Assembly: GCA_905192745.1 (NCBI GenBank)
Contig: CAJJLZ010000013.1
Location: forward strand, 6,642 to 70,641
Direction of reading: 5' to 3'
Source: an uncultured Oscillospiraceae bacterium
GTDB lineage: Bacteria; Bacillota; Clostridia; Oscillospirales; Acutalibacteraceae
DNA length: 64,000 bases
Shown: positions 17,115 through 25,633 of the stretch, in pieces
Position numbering within the stretch: position 1 is the first letter of the stretch
How the letters are laid out: each line of letters starts with the position of its first letter
Notes under the pieces: generated by a model
Databases searched by the model: none
Told to the model about the DNA's origin: nothing
Seen by the model: the letters and a program-made list of their open reading frames with translations, nothing else
Translations under genes and position numbers: made by a program

Positions 17115-17381
17115 ATGCAGAAAACGATTCGCAAACGGGTATACGACACCGAAACCGCGGAGCGCCTCTCCGTCTGCAACGTCAGTTACTTCGGTGATCC
17201 GGCCGGATACAGCGAAACCCTGTATCGCACGCCGGACGGGCACTATTTCCTCCACGGCGCAGGCGGCGAGGAATCCCCTTATAAAACCGAGCAGATTAAA
17301 TCCCTGTCCGCCGCCAGCGCGGAAAAATGGCTTGCCGATCACGCCGGCCCCGCCGATCCCCCGGAATCGGCGGAAGAATAA
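17115..17381 (+). CDS. Small conserved protein of unknown function
   Basis: 88 residues: KRVYDTETAERL, FGDPAGYSETLYRTPDGHYFLHGAGGEESPY, then IKSLSAASAEKWL. This pattern (YDTETA, LY, G-x-Y/F-FL-GxGG-S-Y) is widespread in Firmicutes small proteins of unknown role. AAAGGAGAATCACC precedes the ATG. It is transcribed alone and ends at a strong bidirectional terminator. Confidence 0.7.
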   Translation: MQKTIRKRVYDTETAERLSVCNVSYFGDPAGYSETLYRTPDGHYFLHGAGGEESPYKTEQIKSLSAASAEKWLADHAGPADPPESAEE

Positions 17382-17414
17382 ACGAACAAACCACTTTTTC
17401 CGGGTTTTCACAGA

Positions 17415-17448
17415 AAAAAGCGGCTCAACAGATGTTGAGCCGCTTTTT
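17415..17448. terminator. Bidirectional terminator
   Basis: Perfect 16-bp arms (AAAAAGCGGCTCAACA / TGTTGAGCCGCTTTTT) with a two-base loop, between convergent genes. Confidence 0.95.
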
Positions 17449-17464
17449 GTCGTTTGTTTCTCAA

Positions 17465-18829
17465 TTACACAACCAAGGTAATAATGCGGATGGCGAACAA
17501 CGCCGCACAAACATACATAACCGGATGGATATCGCGGAACTTACCGCAGATCAGCTTCAGGATAACCCAAGTCAGCATACCGAACATGATGCCGTTGGCG
17601 ATGGAATAGGAGAAGGGCATCATGATAATCGCCATGAAGCCGCCCAGCACATCCGCCATGTCGCCTTCGAACTTCATCTTCAGTATCGAGGACATCATCA
17701 GCAGGCCGACAAAAATCAGCGCCGGCGCCGTCGCGAAGCCCGGGATAGCGAGGAAAATCGGAGACAGGAAAAGCGCAAGGATAAACATCACCGCAGTGGT
17801 CAGCGCGGTCAGGCCGGTACGGCCGCCCTCCGCCACGCCGGCGGTACTTTCCACATAGCTGGTAACGGTCGAGGTGCCGAGGCAGGCGCCAGCGACGGTG
17901 CCGATCGCGTCCGACATCAGCGCGCGCCCGGCGCGGGGCAGATTCCCCTTTTCATCCAACAGGTTGCCCTTGCTGGCAACGCCAACCAGCGTGCCGACCG
18001 TATCAAACAGATCGACAAAGAGAAACGAAAATACAATAACCGCAAAGTTCAGCACGTTCTTCGCTACATAGCCGAAATCGAACTTAAAGAAAGTAGGCGC
18101 CAGGGAAGGCGGGAGGAAACCGGATGCCGTAAAGCTCGGGAACACCGAGTACACGCCCGCCTCCACATCAACGGCATACCAGCCGATCAGTTCCGCGCCC
18201 ATGCCAAGCACCCAAGTAATCAGAATGCCCCACAGGATAGCGCCCTTGACATTAAAATGATGCATAATCGCGATTACCAGCAGACCTACCAGCGCGAGCA
18301 CCATCGGCGCGCTCTTAAAGCTGCCGAGCGTTACAAGGGTAGAAGCGTCCGCGGCAATAATATCCGCGCCTTCCAGACCGACGATCGTAATAAACAGGCC
18401 GATACCGGCGGTAATGCCATATTTCAGGTTCGCCGGAATAGAGTTTACCAGCGTTTCACGGAACTTAAACAGAGACAGGACGATAAAAATAATGCCCTCC
18501 ACCAGAATCGCGGTCAAGGCGACCTGCCACGGATTCTGAATGCCCTGCTTTGCAAGCTCCGTGCAGACCGTAAACGCGAAATACGCATTCAGGCCCATGC
18601 CGGAGGCCAACGCTACCGGGTAGTTCGCAAACACACCCATAATGATGGTCGCGAAGGCAGCCGAAACCGCTGTGGCGGTAAATACCGCGCCCGAATCCAT
18701 GCCGGCCGCCGACAGCATGCTGGGATTGACGGCCAGAATATAGGCCATCGAAAGGAACGTTGTGATACCGGCAATTATTTCTGTCTTTACCGTGGTACCA
18801 TGTTCCTTCAGTTTGAAGAACTTTTCCAT
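17465..18829 (-). CDS. pbuG: Guanine/hypoxanthine permease, NCS2 family (PbuG/AzgA type)
   Basis: 454 residues, about 12-13 membrane segments. It starts MEKFFKLKEHGTTVKTEIIAGI, typical of the AzgA/PbuG branch, which imports purine bases by proton symport. Substrate-region motifs include VNPSMLSAAGMD, GMGLNAYFAF, and DLFDTVGTLVGV in segment 8. The start at 18829 has GAGGAGG; the frame extends to 18916 but those codons overlap the leader. No purine riboswitch core was found in the leader. Confidence 0.9.
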   Translation of the reverse strand: MEKFFKLKEHGTTVKTEIIAGITTFLSMAYILAVNPSMLSAAGMDSGAVFTATAVSAAFATIIMGVFANYPVALASGMGLNAYFAFTVCTELAKQGIQNPWQVALTAILVEGIIFIVLSLFKFRETLVNSIPANLKYGITAGIGLFITIVGLEGADIIAADASTLVTLGSFKSAPMVLALVGLLVIAIMHHFNVKGAILWGILITWVLGMGAELIGWYAVDVEAGVYSVFPSFTASGFLPPSLAPTFFKFDFGYVAKNVLNFAVIVFSFLFVDLFDTVGTLVGVASKGNLLDEKGNLPRAGRALMSDAIGTVAGACLGTSTVTSYVESTAGVAEGGRTGLTALTTAVMFILALFLSPIFLAIPGFATAPALIFVGLLMMSSILKMKFEGDMADVLGGFMAIIMMPFSYSIANGIMFGMLTWVILKLICGKFRDIHPVMYVCAALFAIRIITLVV

Positions 18830-18862
18830 GTTTTTCCTCCTCTTTTTTTCATATAAAAACAC

Positions 18863-18884
18863 GAATCCCCGTTTTCCGGGGAAA
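18863..18884 (-). promoter_or_regulatory. Hairpin in the permease leader
   Basis: On the transcript TTTCCCCG and CGGGGATT pair around a GAAAA loop, followed by CGTGTTTTT, resembling a weak attenuator. It lies between the promoter and the ribosome binding site. Confidence 0.35.
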
Positions 18885-18894
18885 TCCGTCTTTA

Positions 18895-18923
18895 AGTATA
18901 GAGGAAGAATAAGCAAAAATCAA
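18895..18923 (-). promoter_or_regulatory. Promoter of the permease gene
   Basis: TTGATT (complement of 18918-18923), 17-base spacer, TATACT (complement of 18895-18900). Confidence 0.75.
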
Positions 18924-19091
18924 GTTCCCGTACAAAGTTTGTTCATATTTTGTTGAAAAAATTGCCGTCGCACCGGTTTTCTGTTTTTTCGTTCCTGTTG
19001 TTCCTGTCATTTCCGTCGTTCCCGTGCGTCCTTTTTTCTGTTTTTCCAAACCCGTTTCCGTGGAAAACACCGCTTTCTGTCCGCCGAAAAT

Positions 19092-19127
19092 AAAAACGGC
19101 CGTGCAGACGGGGAATGTCTGCACGGC
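19092..19127 (-). terminator. Terminator after the small membrane protein
   Basis: Eleven-bp arms GCCGTGCAGAC / GTCTGCACGGC with a seven-base loop; on the minus strand CGTTTTTATTTT follows. Confidence 0.85.
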
Positions 19128-19248
19128 GCTTCCGCCGGCCGTCCAGGGGAGCGGCGGCCACGAACGGCAACAACAGGGGAATACCGCCGCCGGAAAGGCG
19201 GCCGTATCCGGAAAAGAGGCGCTTCCCGGCTGTCTGGGTACCGGGAGC

Positions 19249-19623
19249 TCAGGCGCAGTGCCCGGCGGCACGGTGGCTCTGTCCGGCCGAGGGAATCTCC
19301 CGCGCAACCGGCAGAGTAACAATGGACTCCCTCGCCATTTCCGCGGCCATCCGCCGGCGAATCCGGCTGCGGCGGCGAGCCATGGCGGCGTCCTGACGCA
19401 TCGCCCCGGCGCAGCAGAGCAGGATGGTCAGCCGCAGGACAACCAGCACGGCGGTCAGTACCGGGAAAAGGCCCGGCGTGAGCGCGCCCGCGGCGATTCC
19501 TTCCATCACCGCGCCGGCGAGGGGAAGCAGCGCCATCCGCCGGGTCCGGGCAAACTTCGCTTTATTAAACATATAAAGAAACATACCCGCCATCGCCGCA
19601 ATACTGCACAGGCTGAGAATCAT
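19249..19623 (-). CDS. Small membrane protein, possibly LexA-controlled
   Basis: 124 residues. Three membrane segments (about 3-18, 30-48, 52-72) are followed by a very basic stretch (ARRRSRIRRRMAAEMAR) and a short polar tail. I do not recognise a family. GAAAGGA lies nine bases before the ATG. The gene has its own promoter (TTGCAA, 16-base spacer, TATAAT) with an exact match to the Firmicute LexA operator downstream of the -10 box. This suggests DNA-damage induction, as for division inhibitors such as YneA, though no LysM domain is present. Confidence 0.6.
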   Translation of the reverse strand: MILSLCSIAAMAGMFLYMFNKAKFARTRRMALLPLAGAVMEGIAAGALTPGLFPVLTAVLVVLRLTILLCCAGAMRQDAAMARRRSRIRRRMAAEMARESIVTLPVAREIPSAGQSHRAAGHCA

Positions 19624-19666
19624 TTCTCATCATCCTTTCTCTATCAAAGCAACAAAACGATCGTTC

Positions 19667-19680
19667 GGAACATGTGTTCG
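19667..19680 (-). promoter_or_regulatory. LexA (SOS) operator
   Basis: Minus strand CGAACACATGTTCC fits the Bacillus LexA consensus CGAACRNRYGTTYC at every position. It lies 44 bases before the membrane-protein start and 16 bases downstream of its -10 box, a repressing position. Confidence 0.7.
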
Positions 19681-19696
19681 CTTTCGGTGTATCCTC

Positions 19697-19724
19697 ATTA
19701 TACACGACTTTTCTGAATTTGCAA
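19697..19724 (-). promoter_or_regulatory. Promoter of the small membrane protein
   Basis: TTGCAA (19719-19724), 16-base spacer, TATAAT (complement of 19697-19702). Confidence 0.6.
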
Positions 19725-19743
19725 GGGGTTTTTGGAAAAAAAC

Positions 19744-19757
19744 CGAACATCGGTTCG
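19744..19757 (+). promoter_or_regulatory. Second LexA-like box upstream of tex
   Basis: CGAACATCGGTTCG keeps the GAAC-N4-GTTC core but deviates at the inner bases of the Bacillus consensus. It lies ten bases before the tex -35 box. Confidence 0.4.
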
Positions 19758-19767
19758 TTTTTTCTGT

Positions 19768-19796
19768 TTGCATCCTTTTCGGCGGTATGCTATACT
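19768..19796 (+). promoter_or_regulatory. Promoter of tex
   Basis: TTGCAT (19768-19773), 17-base spacer, TATACT (19791-19796). Confidence 0.7.
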
Positions 19797-19884
19797 TTTG
19801 CCATAGTATTGCCCCGCCGTGCCGCCGGCAAGGACGGACGAACAGCCCGGCCGGCAAAGGCAGAAAAGAAAGGAATTTCGCCTT

Positions 19885-22038
19885 ATGGATATCCCCGCCG
19901 TACTTGCCCGGGAGTTTCAGCTCCGCCCTGCGCAGGTGGAAAACACCCTCAAACTGATCGACGACGGCAACACCATCCCCTTCATCGCCCGCTACCGGAA
20001 GGAAATGACCGGTTCGCTGGACGACCAGATCCTCCGGGAACTTTCGGAACGGCTGGCCTACCTTCGTAATCTGGATGAGCAGAGGGAGAAGGTGCGGGCT
20101 TCCATCGAGGAACAGGGAAAACTGACCGACGAGCTGTCCGCCGCGCTGAACGCGGCCGTTACCCTGACCGAGGTGGAGGACCTCTACCGTCCCTACCGCC
20201 CCAAGCGGAAAACCCGCGCCTCCATTGCCCGGGAGAAGGGCCTGCAGGCGCTGGCCGATGCGGTCCTTGCGCAGGACCGGCGTTCCCCCGCCCCGCTGAC
20301 GATGGCGGCGGCGTATGTGTCGGAGGAAAAGGGCGTCGCTTCGCCGGAGGACGCGCTGCAGGGCGCGCAGGACATCCTGGCCGAGCAGATGTCGGACGAC
20401 GCGGGAATCCGCCGCCGGCTGCGGGTGGTCTGTATGGCAAACGGCGATCTGACCGCCAAAGGCGCCAAAGAGGACCTCGGGGTCTATGAAATGTATCAGG
20501 AGTTCCGGGAGCCGCTGCGGAAAATCGCCGGGCACCGCGTCCTCGCGGTCAACCGGGGGGAACGGGAGGACATGCTGAAGGTATCCATTGACTTCGACCG
20601 GACGAAAGGGGCGGGGATCGTCGCCTCCTCCTATGTGAAGGAAGGCTCCCCCTGCACCGAAACGGTCCGCGCCGCGGCGGAGGACGCCTATGACCGGCTT
20701 ATCTTCCCCTCCATCGAACGGGAGCTTCGGAACGAACTGACCGACGCCGCCAGTGAGGCGGCGATCCGGGTGTTCTCCCTCAACCTCCGGCATCTTCTGA
20801 TGCAGCCCCCCGTAAAGGGCAAGGTCGCGCTGGGGCTGGACCCCGGCTACCGCACCGGCTGCAAGGTTGCAGTGGTGGACGGGACCGGCAAGGTGCTGGA
20901 TACCGGCGTGATTTACCCCGCGCCGCCTCATAACAAAACCGAACAGGCCAAAGCGGCCCTGACCCGGATGATCCAAACTCATGGTGTCCAGATTATCGCT
21001 ATCGGGAACGGCACCGCCTCCCATGAAACCGAGGTGTTCGCCGCCGGGCTGATTAAGGAGCTGGACTGCGGACTGTCCTACATGGTGGTGAGCGAGGCGG
21101 GGGCTTCGGTCTATTCCGCCTCCAAGCTGGCGGCGGAGGAATTCCCGGAATACGACGTGTCCCTCCGTTCGGCGGTCTCCATCGCCCGCCGTTTGCAGGA
21201 CCCGCTCGCCGAGCTGGTGAAGATCGACCCCAAAGCCATCGGCGTGGGCCAATACCAGCACGATATGCCCCAGAACCGGCTGTCCGAGGCGCTCGGCGGC
21301 GTGGTGGAGGGCTGCGTAAACGCGGTCGGGGTAGACCTAAACACCGCTTCCGCCCCCCTGCTGGCCCGGGTGGCCGGCGTGAACGGGACGGTCGCAAAAA
21401 ACATCGTGACCTACCGGGAGGAAAACGGCGCGTTTACCTCCCGCGCGGGACTGAAAAAAGTGCCGAAGCTCGAACCGAAGGCGTTTGAGCAGTGCGCGGG
21501 CTTCCTCCGGGTACCGGAAAGCAAAAATGTGCTGGACAACACCGCCGTCCATCCCGAAAGCTACGACGCGGCGAAGAAGCTGCTCACCCTCTGCGGCGCA
21601 ACCGAGGCGGAGGTAAGGAACGGGAAGCTGAGCGGCCTGCCGGAAAAAATCCGGGAGCTGGGCGAAGAACGGCTGGCGGCCGAGGTCGGGGTGGGCGCGC
21701 CCACCCTGCACGATATCGCGGCCGAGCTGGCCAAGCCGGGACGGGATCCGCGGGATGAGCTTCCCCCTCCCCTGCTGCGCACCGACGTGATGGGGCTGGA
21801 GGACCTGAAGCCCGGCATGGAGCTGACCGGTACTGTCCGCAACGTGATCGATTTCGGCGCGTTTGTGGATATCGGGGTGCATCAGGACGGGCTGGTGCAT
21901 ATCTCCCAGATCACCAACCGCTTCATCAAGCATCCGTCCGAAGCGGTGAAGGTAGGCGACGTGGTGAAGGTGTGGGTGCTGTCGGTGGACGTGCCGAAGA
22001 AGCGTATTTCCCTGACCATGCGCCCGCCGAAGGAATAA
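19885..22038 (+). CDS. tex: Tex-family RNA-binding transcription accessory protein
   Basis: 717 residues in canonical Tex order. Helical N-terminal region (MDIPAVLAREFQLRPAQVE; IPFIARYRKEMTGSLDD), YqgF/RNase H-like domain (VALGLDPGYRTGCKVAVVDGTGKVL), helix-hairpin-helix region (SAPLLARVAGVNGTVAKNIV), and a C-terminal S1 domain from about residue 640 (GMELTGTVRNVIDFGAFVDIG). Tex binds nucleic acids and is linked to transcription fidelity and stress. The start at 19885 follows AAAGGAA; earlier codons lie in the leader. Confidence 0.95.
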   Translation: MDIPAVLAREFQLRPAQVENTLKLIDDGNTIPFIARYRKEMTGSLDDQILRELSERLAYLRNLDEQREKVRASIEEQGKLTDELSAALNAAVTLTEVEDLYRPYRPKRKTRASIAREKGLQALADAVLAQDRRSPAPLTMAAAYVSEEKGVASPEDALQGAQDILAEQMSDDAGIRRRLRVVCMANGDLTAKGAKEDLGVYEMYQEFREPLRKIAGHRVLAVNRGEREDMLKVSIDFDRTKGAGIVASSYVKEGSPCTETVRAAAEDAYDRLIFPSIERELRNELTDAASEAAIRVFSLNLRHLLMQPPVKGKVALGLDPGYRTGCKVAVVDGTGKVLDTGVIYPAPPHNKTEQAKAALTRMIQTHGVQIIAIGNGTASHETEVFAAGLIKELDCGLSYMVVSEAGASVYSASKLAAEEFPEYDVSLRSAVSIARRLQDPLAELVKIDPKAIGVGQYQHDMPQNRLSEALGGVVEGCVNAVGVDLNTASAPLLARVAGVNGTVAKNIVTYREENGAFTSRAGLKKVPKLEPKAFEQCAGFLRVPESKNVLDNTAVHPESYDAAKKLLTLCGATEAEVRNGKLSGLPEKIRELGEERLAAEVGVGAPTLHDIAAELAKPGRDPRDELPPPLLRTDVMGLEDLKPGMELTGTVRNVIDFGAFVDIGVHQDGLVHISQITNRFIKHPSEAVKVGDVVKVWVLSVDVPKKRISLTMRPPKE

Positions 22039-22049
22039 TAAGAGAGGAG

Positions 22050-22214
22050 ACACGGATTATGATCCGTGTCCATCAGGAAATCCACACCGTAGGCGATCCT
22101 CCATGGCCTGCTTAGCAGGGGGTATGGAGTGTATGTGCTTTATTTCGCTGTCGTGCATTGAAATTCCGAACGGAAAAACAACAAAAATCGTGCCCCCCTT
22201 TGAGTGGAGGCACG
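22050..22214. other. Structured stretch after tex
   Basis: The 242-base gap 22039-22280 has no gene but several hairpins: GACACGGAT/ATCCGTGTC (22051-22072), a stem around CCTGCTTAGCAGG near 22105-22118, and ATCGTGCC/GGCACGAT (about 22187-22216). It may hold a small RNA or simply terminators. Confidence 0.3.
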
Positions 22215-22232
22215 ATAACAAAACGATTGTAT

Positions 22233-22264
22233 ATGGCGGCGCAGACGAAAGACTGCGCCGCCAT
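22233..22264. terminator. Hairpin between convergent tex and gpmI
   Basis: Twelve-bp arms ATGGCGGCGCAG / CTGCGCCGCCAT with an eight-base loop, followed by TTTTAT on the + strand. Confidence 0.6.
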
Positions 22265-22280
22265 TTTATATTGATTCCCT

Positions 22281-23813
22281 TTACAGAATAATGCTCTTGC
22301 CGTCCATCTCCGCCGGCTGGGGCAGGCCCATCAGCTTCAGCATGGTGGGGGCGATATCGGCCAGGCGGCCGCCCTCCCGCAGCTGGCAGGGTTGACCCAC
22401 CACGCAGAACGGAACCGGGAAAGTGGTGTGGGCGGTGAAGGGGGTGCCGTCGGTATCCTCCATCTTATCCGCGTTGCCGTGGTCGGCGGTAATCAGCGCC
22501 ACGCCGCCCATGGAAAGGGTAGCTTCCACCACCCGGCCGACGCACTCGTCCACGGTTTCCACCGCTTTGACCGCCGCGTCAAAAATGCCGGTGTGGCCAA
22601 CCATGTCGCAGTTGGCGAAGTTCAGCACCACCATGTCGTAGTTCCCGGACTGAATCCGCTCCACCACCGCGTCGCACACGGGATAGGCGCTCATCTCCGG
22701 CTTCAGGTCGAAGGTCGCCACATCGGGGGTGGGGATCAGCACCCGGTCCTCGCCGGGGAACTTCACTTCCTCGCCGCCGTTGAAGAAGAAGGTCACATGC
22801 GCATATTTGGTGGTTTCCGCGATACGGAGCTGGGTCCTGCCGGCCTTGCTGACCGTCTCGCCCATGGTCATGGTGAGTTCCTTCGGGGCGAAAGCCACCT
22901 TCACGTTCGGCATGGTCGCGTCGTACTCGGTCATGCAGACGAAATCGAGGGAAAGTCTGCCGCCCTTTCGCTCAAAGCCGGTGAAATCCGGATCGACAAA
23001 CGCGCGGGTCAGCTCCCGGGCGCGGTCGGGGCGGAAGTTGAAGAAGATCACGCTGTCCCCGTCCTTTACCGGCGCGCCGCCGGCGATCACGGTCGGGATC
23101 ACGAATTCGTCGGTGATGTGCTTGCCTTCCTCGTCGATGGTTTCATAGGACTTGGCCACCGCGGCCGCGGGATCCTCCGCCTGGATGCCTTCCCGCCGGA
23201 CCATCGCGTCATACGCCTTGTTCACGCGGCCCCACTGAGTATCCCGGTCCATGCCGTAATACCGGCCCATTACCGTGGCGATTCTGCCCACGCCGATTTC
23301 CTTCAGCTTGGCCTGCAGCTCCTCCACATAGCCCTTGCCCGAAGCGGGCGGCACGTCGCGGCCGTCCAGCATCGCGTGGACGTATACATCTTTCACCCCT
23401 CTGCTTTTGGCCATTTCCAGCAGGGCGAAAAGGTGGGTGTTATGGCTGTGTACGCCGCCGTCCGACAGCAGACCCATCAGGTGGAGGGCGCCGCCCGGCT
23501 TCTTCGCGTTATCCATCGCCTCGGTCAGGACGCCGTTCTCAAAAAAGTCGCCGTCCCGGATGGATTTGGTGATGCGGGTCAGCTCCTGATATACCACCCG
23601 TCCCGCGCCGATATTGGTGTGGCCGACCTCGCTGTTCCCCATCTGGCCGTCGGGCAGGCCCACGTCCATGCCGGAAGCGCCGATGGTGGTGAAGGGGTTC
23701 TCCGCGAACAGGCGGTCAAGGTTGGGGGTACGGGCCGCTTTAATGGCGTTGCCCCTGGTCTCCGGGTTCATGCCGAACCCGTCCATAATAATCAGGGTTA
23801 CCGGTTTTTTCAT
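22281..23813 (-). CDS. gpmI: 2,3-bisphosphoglycerate-independent phosphoglycerate mutase
   Basis: 510 residues, the family length. Metal-dependent alkaline-phosphatase superfamily: LIIMDGFGMNP holds the first metal Asp, and G-Q-M-G-N-S-E-V-G-H carries the catalytic serine near residue 61. Later come HAMLDGRDVPP, FFNFRPDRARE, the metal region NFANCDMVGHTG, and ADHGNADKM. It converts 3- to 2-phosphoglycerate in glycolysis. It is last in the leftward glycolytic cluster, 50 bases after the AIM24-family gene. Confidence 0.97.
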   Translation of the reverse strand: MKKPVTLIIMDGFGMNPETRGNAIKAARTPNLDRLFAENPFTTIGASGMDVGLPDGQMGNSEVGHTNIGAGRVVYQELTRITKSIRDGDFFENGVLTEAMDNAKKPGGALHLMGLLSDGGVHSHNTHLFALLEMAKSRGVKDVYVHAMLDGRDVPPASGKGYVEELQAKLKEIGVGRIATVMGRYYGMDRDTQWGRVNKAYDAMVRREGIQAEDPAAAVAKSYETIDEEGKHITDEFVIPTVIAGGAPVKDGDSVIFFNFRPDRARELTRAFVDPDFTGFERKGGRLSLDFVCMTEYDATMPNVKVAFAPKELTMTMGETVSKAGRTQLRIAETTKYAHVTFFFNGGEEVKFPGEDRVLIPTPDVATFDLKPEMSAYPVCDAVVERIQSGNYDMVVLNFANCDMVGHTGIFDAAVKAVETVDECVGRVVEATLSMGGVALITADHGNADKMEDTDGTPFTAHTTFPVPFCVVGQPCQLREGGRLADIAPTMLKLMGLPQPAEMDGKSIIL

Positions 23814-23863
23814 AGAAATATTGTTCCTTTCTTTGGACCGGGCCGCCGCCCGGCACAGGTCGC

Positions 23864-24535
23864 TTATTGTTTTCCAACGGCGAGCATCCCCGCCAGCTTG
23901 CTGAACGGCATGGTCTGGAGCCAGACATGACCGGGACCGGTGAGGCGGGTGTTGAACAAGCCTTCCCCGCCGAACACCATATTTTTCACGCCCTTGACCG
24001 TTTCCACCGTCATCTGCACGGTATCGGTCATGGCGGCCAGATGACCCGAATCGATCATCAGGGACTGCCCGGGAGCCAGATCATATTCCACCACATGGCC
24101 GTCCAGCTCGACAAAGGCCGTCCCCTGCCCGGACAGGCGCTGCATGATGAAGCCCTCGCCGCCGAACAGGCCGGCGCTGACCTTCCGGGTAAAGTGGGTG
24201 CTCAGCTCCACGCCGGCCTCCGCCGCGAGGAAAGCGGTTTTCTGGACGATGATGCCGGTTCCCGGACCGATCGGTACGGGAAGGATCCGCCCGGGGAAGC
24301 TGCTGGCGAACGCAATCATTCCCTCGCCGCCGCGGCAGGTGTAATAGTTCATGAACATGGATTCTCCGCTGAACGCCCGGCCGAACGCCTTGCCCAGCCC
24401 GCCGGTCATGGAGGTCTTCATCTCCATGTTCGGCGTCATCCAGCTCATCGCGCCTTTTTCGGTCAGCATCTGCTCCCCATCGTTCAGGTAACAGATCACC
24501 ACCGGCAGGTTGTCGCCTTCAATCGTATACCGCAT
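23864..24535 (-). CDS. AIM24 / TIGR00266-family protein
   Basis: 223 residues from ATG 24535 after GAGAGGAC. Beta-rich fold with repeated Gly-rich turns: LNDGEQMLTEKGAMSWMT, the GGLGKAFGRAFSGESMFMN stretch, then FGGEGFIMQRLSGQG and VKNMVFGGEGLFNTRLTGPG. This is the standard pattern of AIM24/TIGR00266 proteins, named from a mitochondrial inner-membrane organiser; the bacterial role is unknown. It sits between tpiA and gpmI. The frame extends upstream to 24598 but those codons lack family homology. Confidence 0.8.
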   Translation of the reverse strand: MRYTIEGDNLPVVICYLNDGEQMLTEKGAMSWMTPNMEMKTSMTGGLGKAFGRAFSGESMFMNYYTCRGGEGMIAFASSFPGRILPVPIGPGTGIIVQKTAFLAAEAGVELSTHFTRKVSAGLFGGEGFIMQRLSGQGTAFVELDGHVVEYDLAPGQSLMIDSGHLAAMTDTVQMTVETVKGVKNMVFGGEGLFNTRLTGPGHVWLQTMPFSKLAGMLAVGKQ

Positions 24536-24690
24536 TCGTATGTCCCGTCCTCTCCCGGGAATCGGCGCGAAAAGAAAAACGCGCCGCGCCCCGCTCATAT
24601 ACTGTCGTATCCGTTCCGCCGGTTTCTGCGGGCCTTTTCCAGCGGAATGGCCGGTTGGCGCAAATGGTTACAGGAAGCACGGCGCCGGTC

Positions 24691-24722
24691 CAAAAACGGG
24701 GCGGCGTTTTGTCCGCCGCCCC
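24691..24722 (-). terminator. Terminator after tpiA
   Basis: Nine-bp GC arms (24698-24706 and 24114-like partner at 24714-24722) with a seven-base loop; GTTTTTGG follows on the minus strand. It separates pgk-tpiA from the AIM24-gpmI pair. Confidence 0.75.
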
Positions 24723-24738
24723 GCCGGAGCGGATCGCC

Positions 24739-25494
24739 TTATTTCGCCGCCTTAACAATCACGGAAAAGTCGGCCGGCTTCAGGGACGCGCCGCCGATCA
24801 GGCCGCCGTCCACGTCCGGCTGGGCAAGCAGCTCGGCCGCGTTGCCGGCGTTCATCGAGCCGCCGTACTGGATCACGGTGCTGTCGGCCACCGCCGCGTC
24901 GTACAGGCCGGCGATGGTTTCACGGATCAGCTTGCAGACCTCGTTGGCCTGCTCCGCCGTGGCGGTGCGGCCGGTGCCAATCGCCCAGACCGGCTCATAC
25001 GCGATGATGACGCGGGCCATCTCCTCGGCGGAAACGCCGCCCAGCGCGATCTTTGTCTGCATGGCGACCACTTCGCCGGTCACGCCCTGTTCCCGCTGCT
25101 CGAGATATTCGCCCACGCAGAGGATCACGGTCAGCCCGGCGTCCAGCGCGGCGCGGACCCGTTTCTGCACGGTCACGTCGGTGTCGCCGAAATAGGTGCG
25201 GCGTTCGCTGTGGCCGAGGATGACGTACCCGACCGCCATGCTCTTCAGCATTTCGGCGGAAACCTCGCCCGTGAAGGCGCCGGATTTTTCCCAATGGCAG
25301 TTCTGCGCGGCCACGCCGATTTTGGTGTCTTTGACCGCTTCCAGCGCGGCGGGCAGATCGACGAAGGGCACGCCCACCACCACGTCGCAGGACGCGTCGG
25401 CCACAAGGGTCTTGAGGTCGTTAATCAGCGCGGTGGCTTCCGCCGGGGTCTTGTTCATTTTCCAGTTGCCGGCGATAACATATTTACGGCTCAT
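24739..25494 (-). CDS. tpiA: Triosephosphate isomerase
   Basis: 251 residues, the normal TIM-barrel length. It starts MSRKYVIAGNWKMNKT with the substrate lysine in NWKMN. Catalytic His is in GHSERR, catalytic Glu in AYEPVWAIGTG, and loop 6 follows. The phosphate-binding end has QYGGSMNAGNAAELLAQPDVDGGLIGGASL. It interconverts dihydroxyacetone phosphate and glyceraldehyde 3-phosphate. It follows pgk with a 139-base gap. Confidence 0.98.
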   Translation of the reverse strand: MSRKYVIAGNWKMNKTPAEATALINDLKTLVADASCDVVVGVPFVDLPAALEAVKDTKIGVAAQNCHWEKSGAFTGEVSAEMLKSMAVGYVILGHSERRTYFGDTDVTVQKRVRAALDAGLTVILCVGEYLEQREQGVTGEVVAMQTKIALGGVSAEEMARVIIAYEPVWAIGTGRTATAEQANEVCKLIRETIAGLYDAAVADSTVIQYGGSMNAGNAAELLAQPDVDGGLIGGASLKPADFSVIVKAAK

Positions 25495-25590
25495 TCTGTG
25501 ATACCATCCTTTTTGCTTTTGTTGTAGGAATTCTTCCGGCTTGCGGCCGGTTTACCGCGGCGGGGTATGGCCGCCGCGCAATATGGCCGC

Positions 25591-25620
25591 GCCTGCCCGG
25601 GGAAACTCCCGGGCAGGCGG
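25591..25620 (-). other. Hairpin between pgk and tpiA
   Basis: GCCTGCCCGGG and CCCGGGCAGGC form a stable stem without a T run on the minus strand. It is probably an RNA processing or stability element inside the pgk-tpiA transcript. Confidence 0.45.
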
Positions 25621-25633
25621 CGAAGGCGGGTTT

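Noticed and set aside
18840..19020. Purine riboswitch upstream of the permease
   Set aside because: No conserved purine-aptamer core sequences are present; only a simple hairpin and promoter were found.
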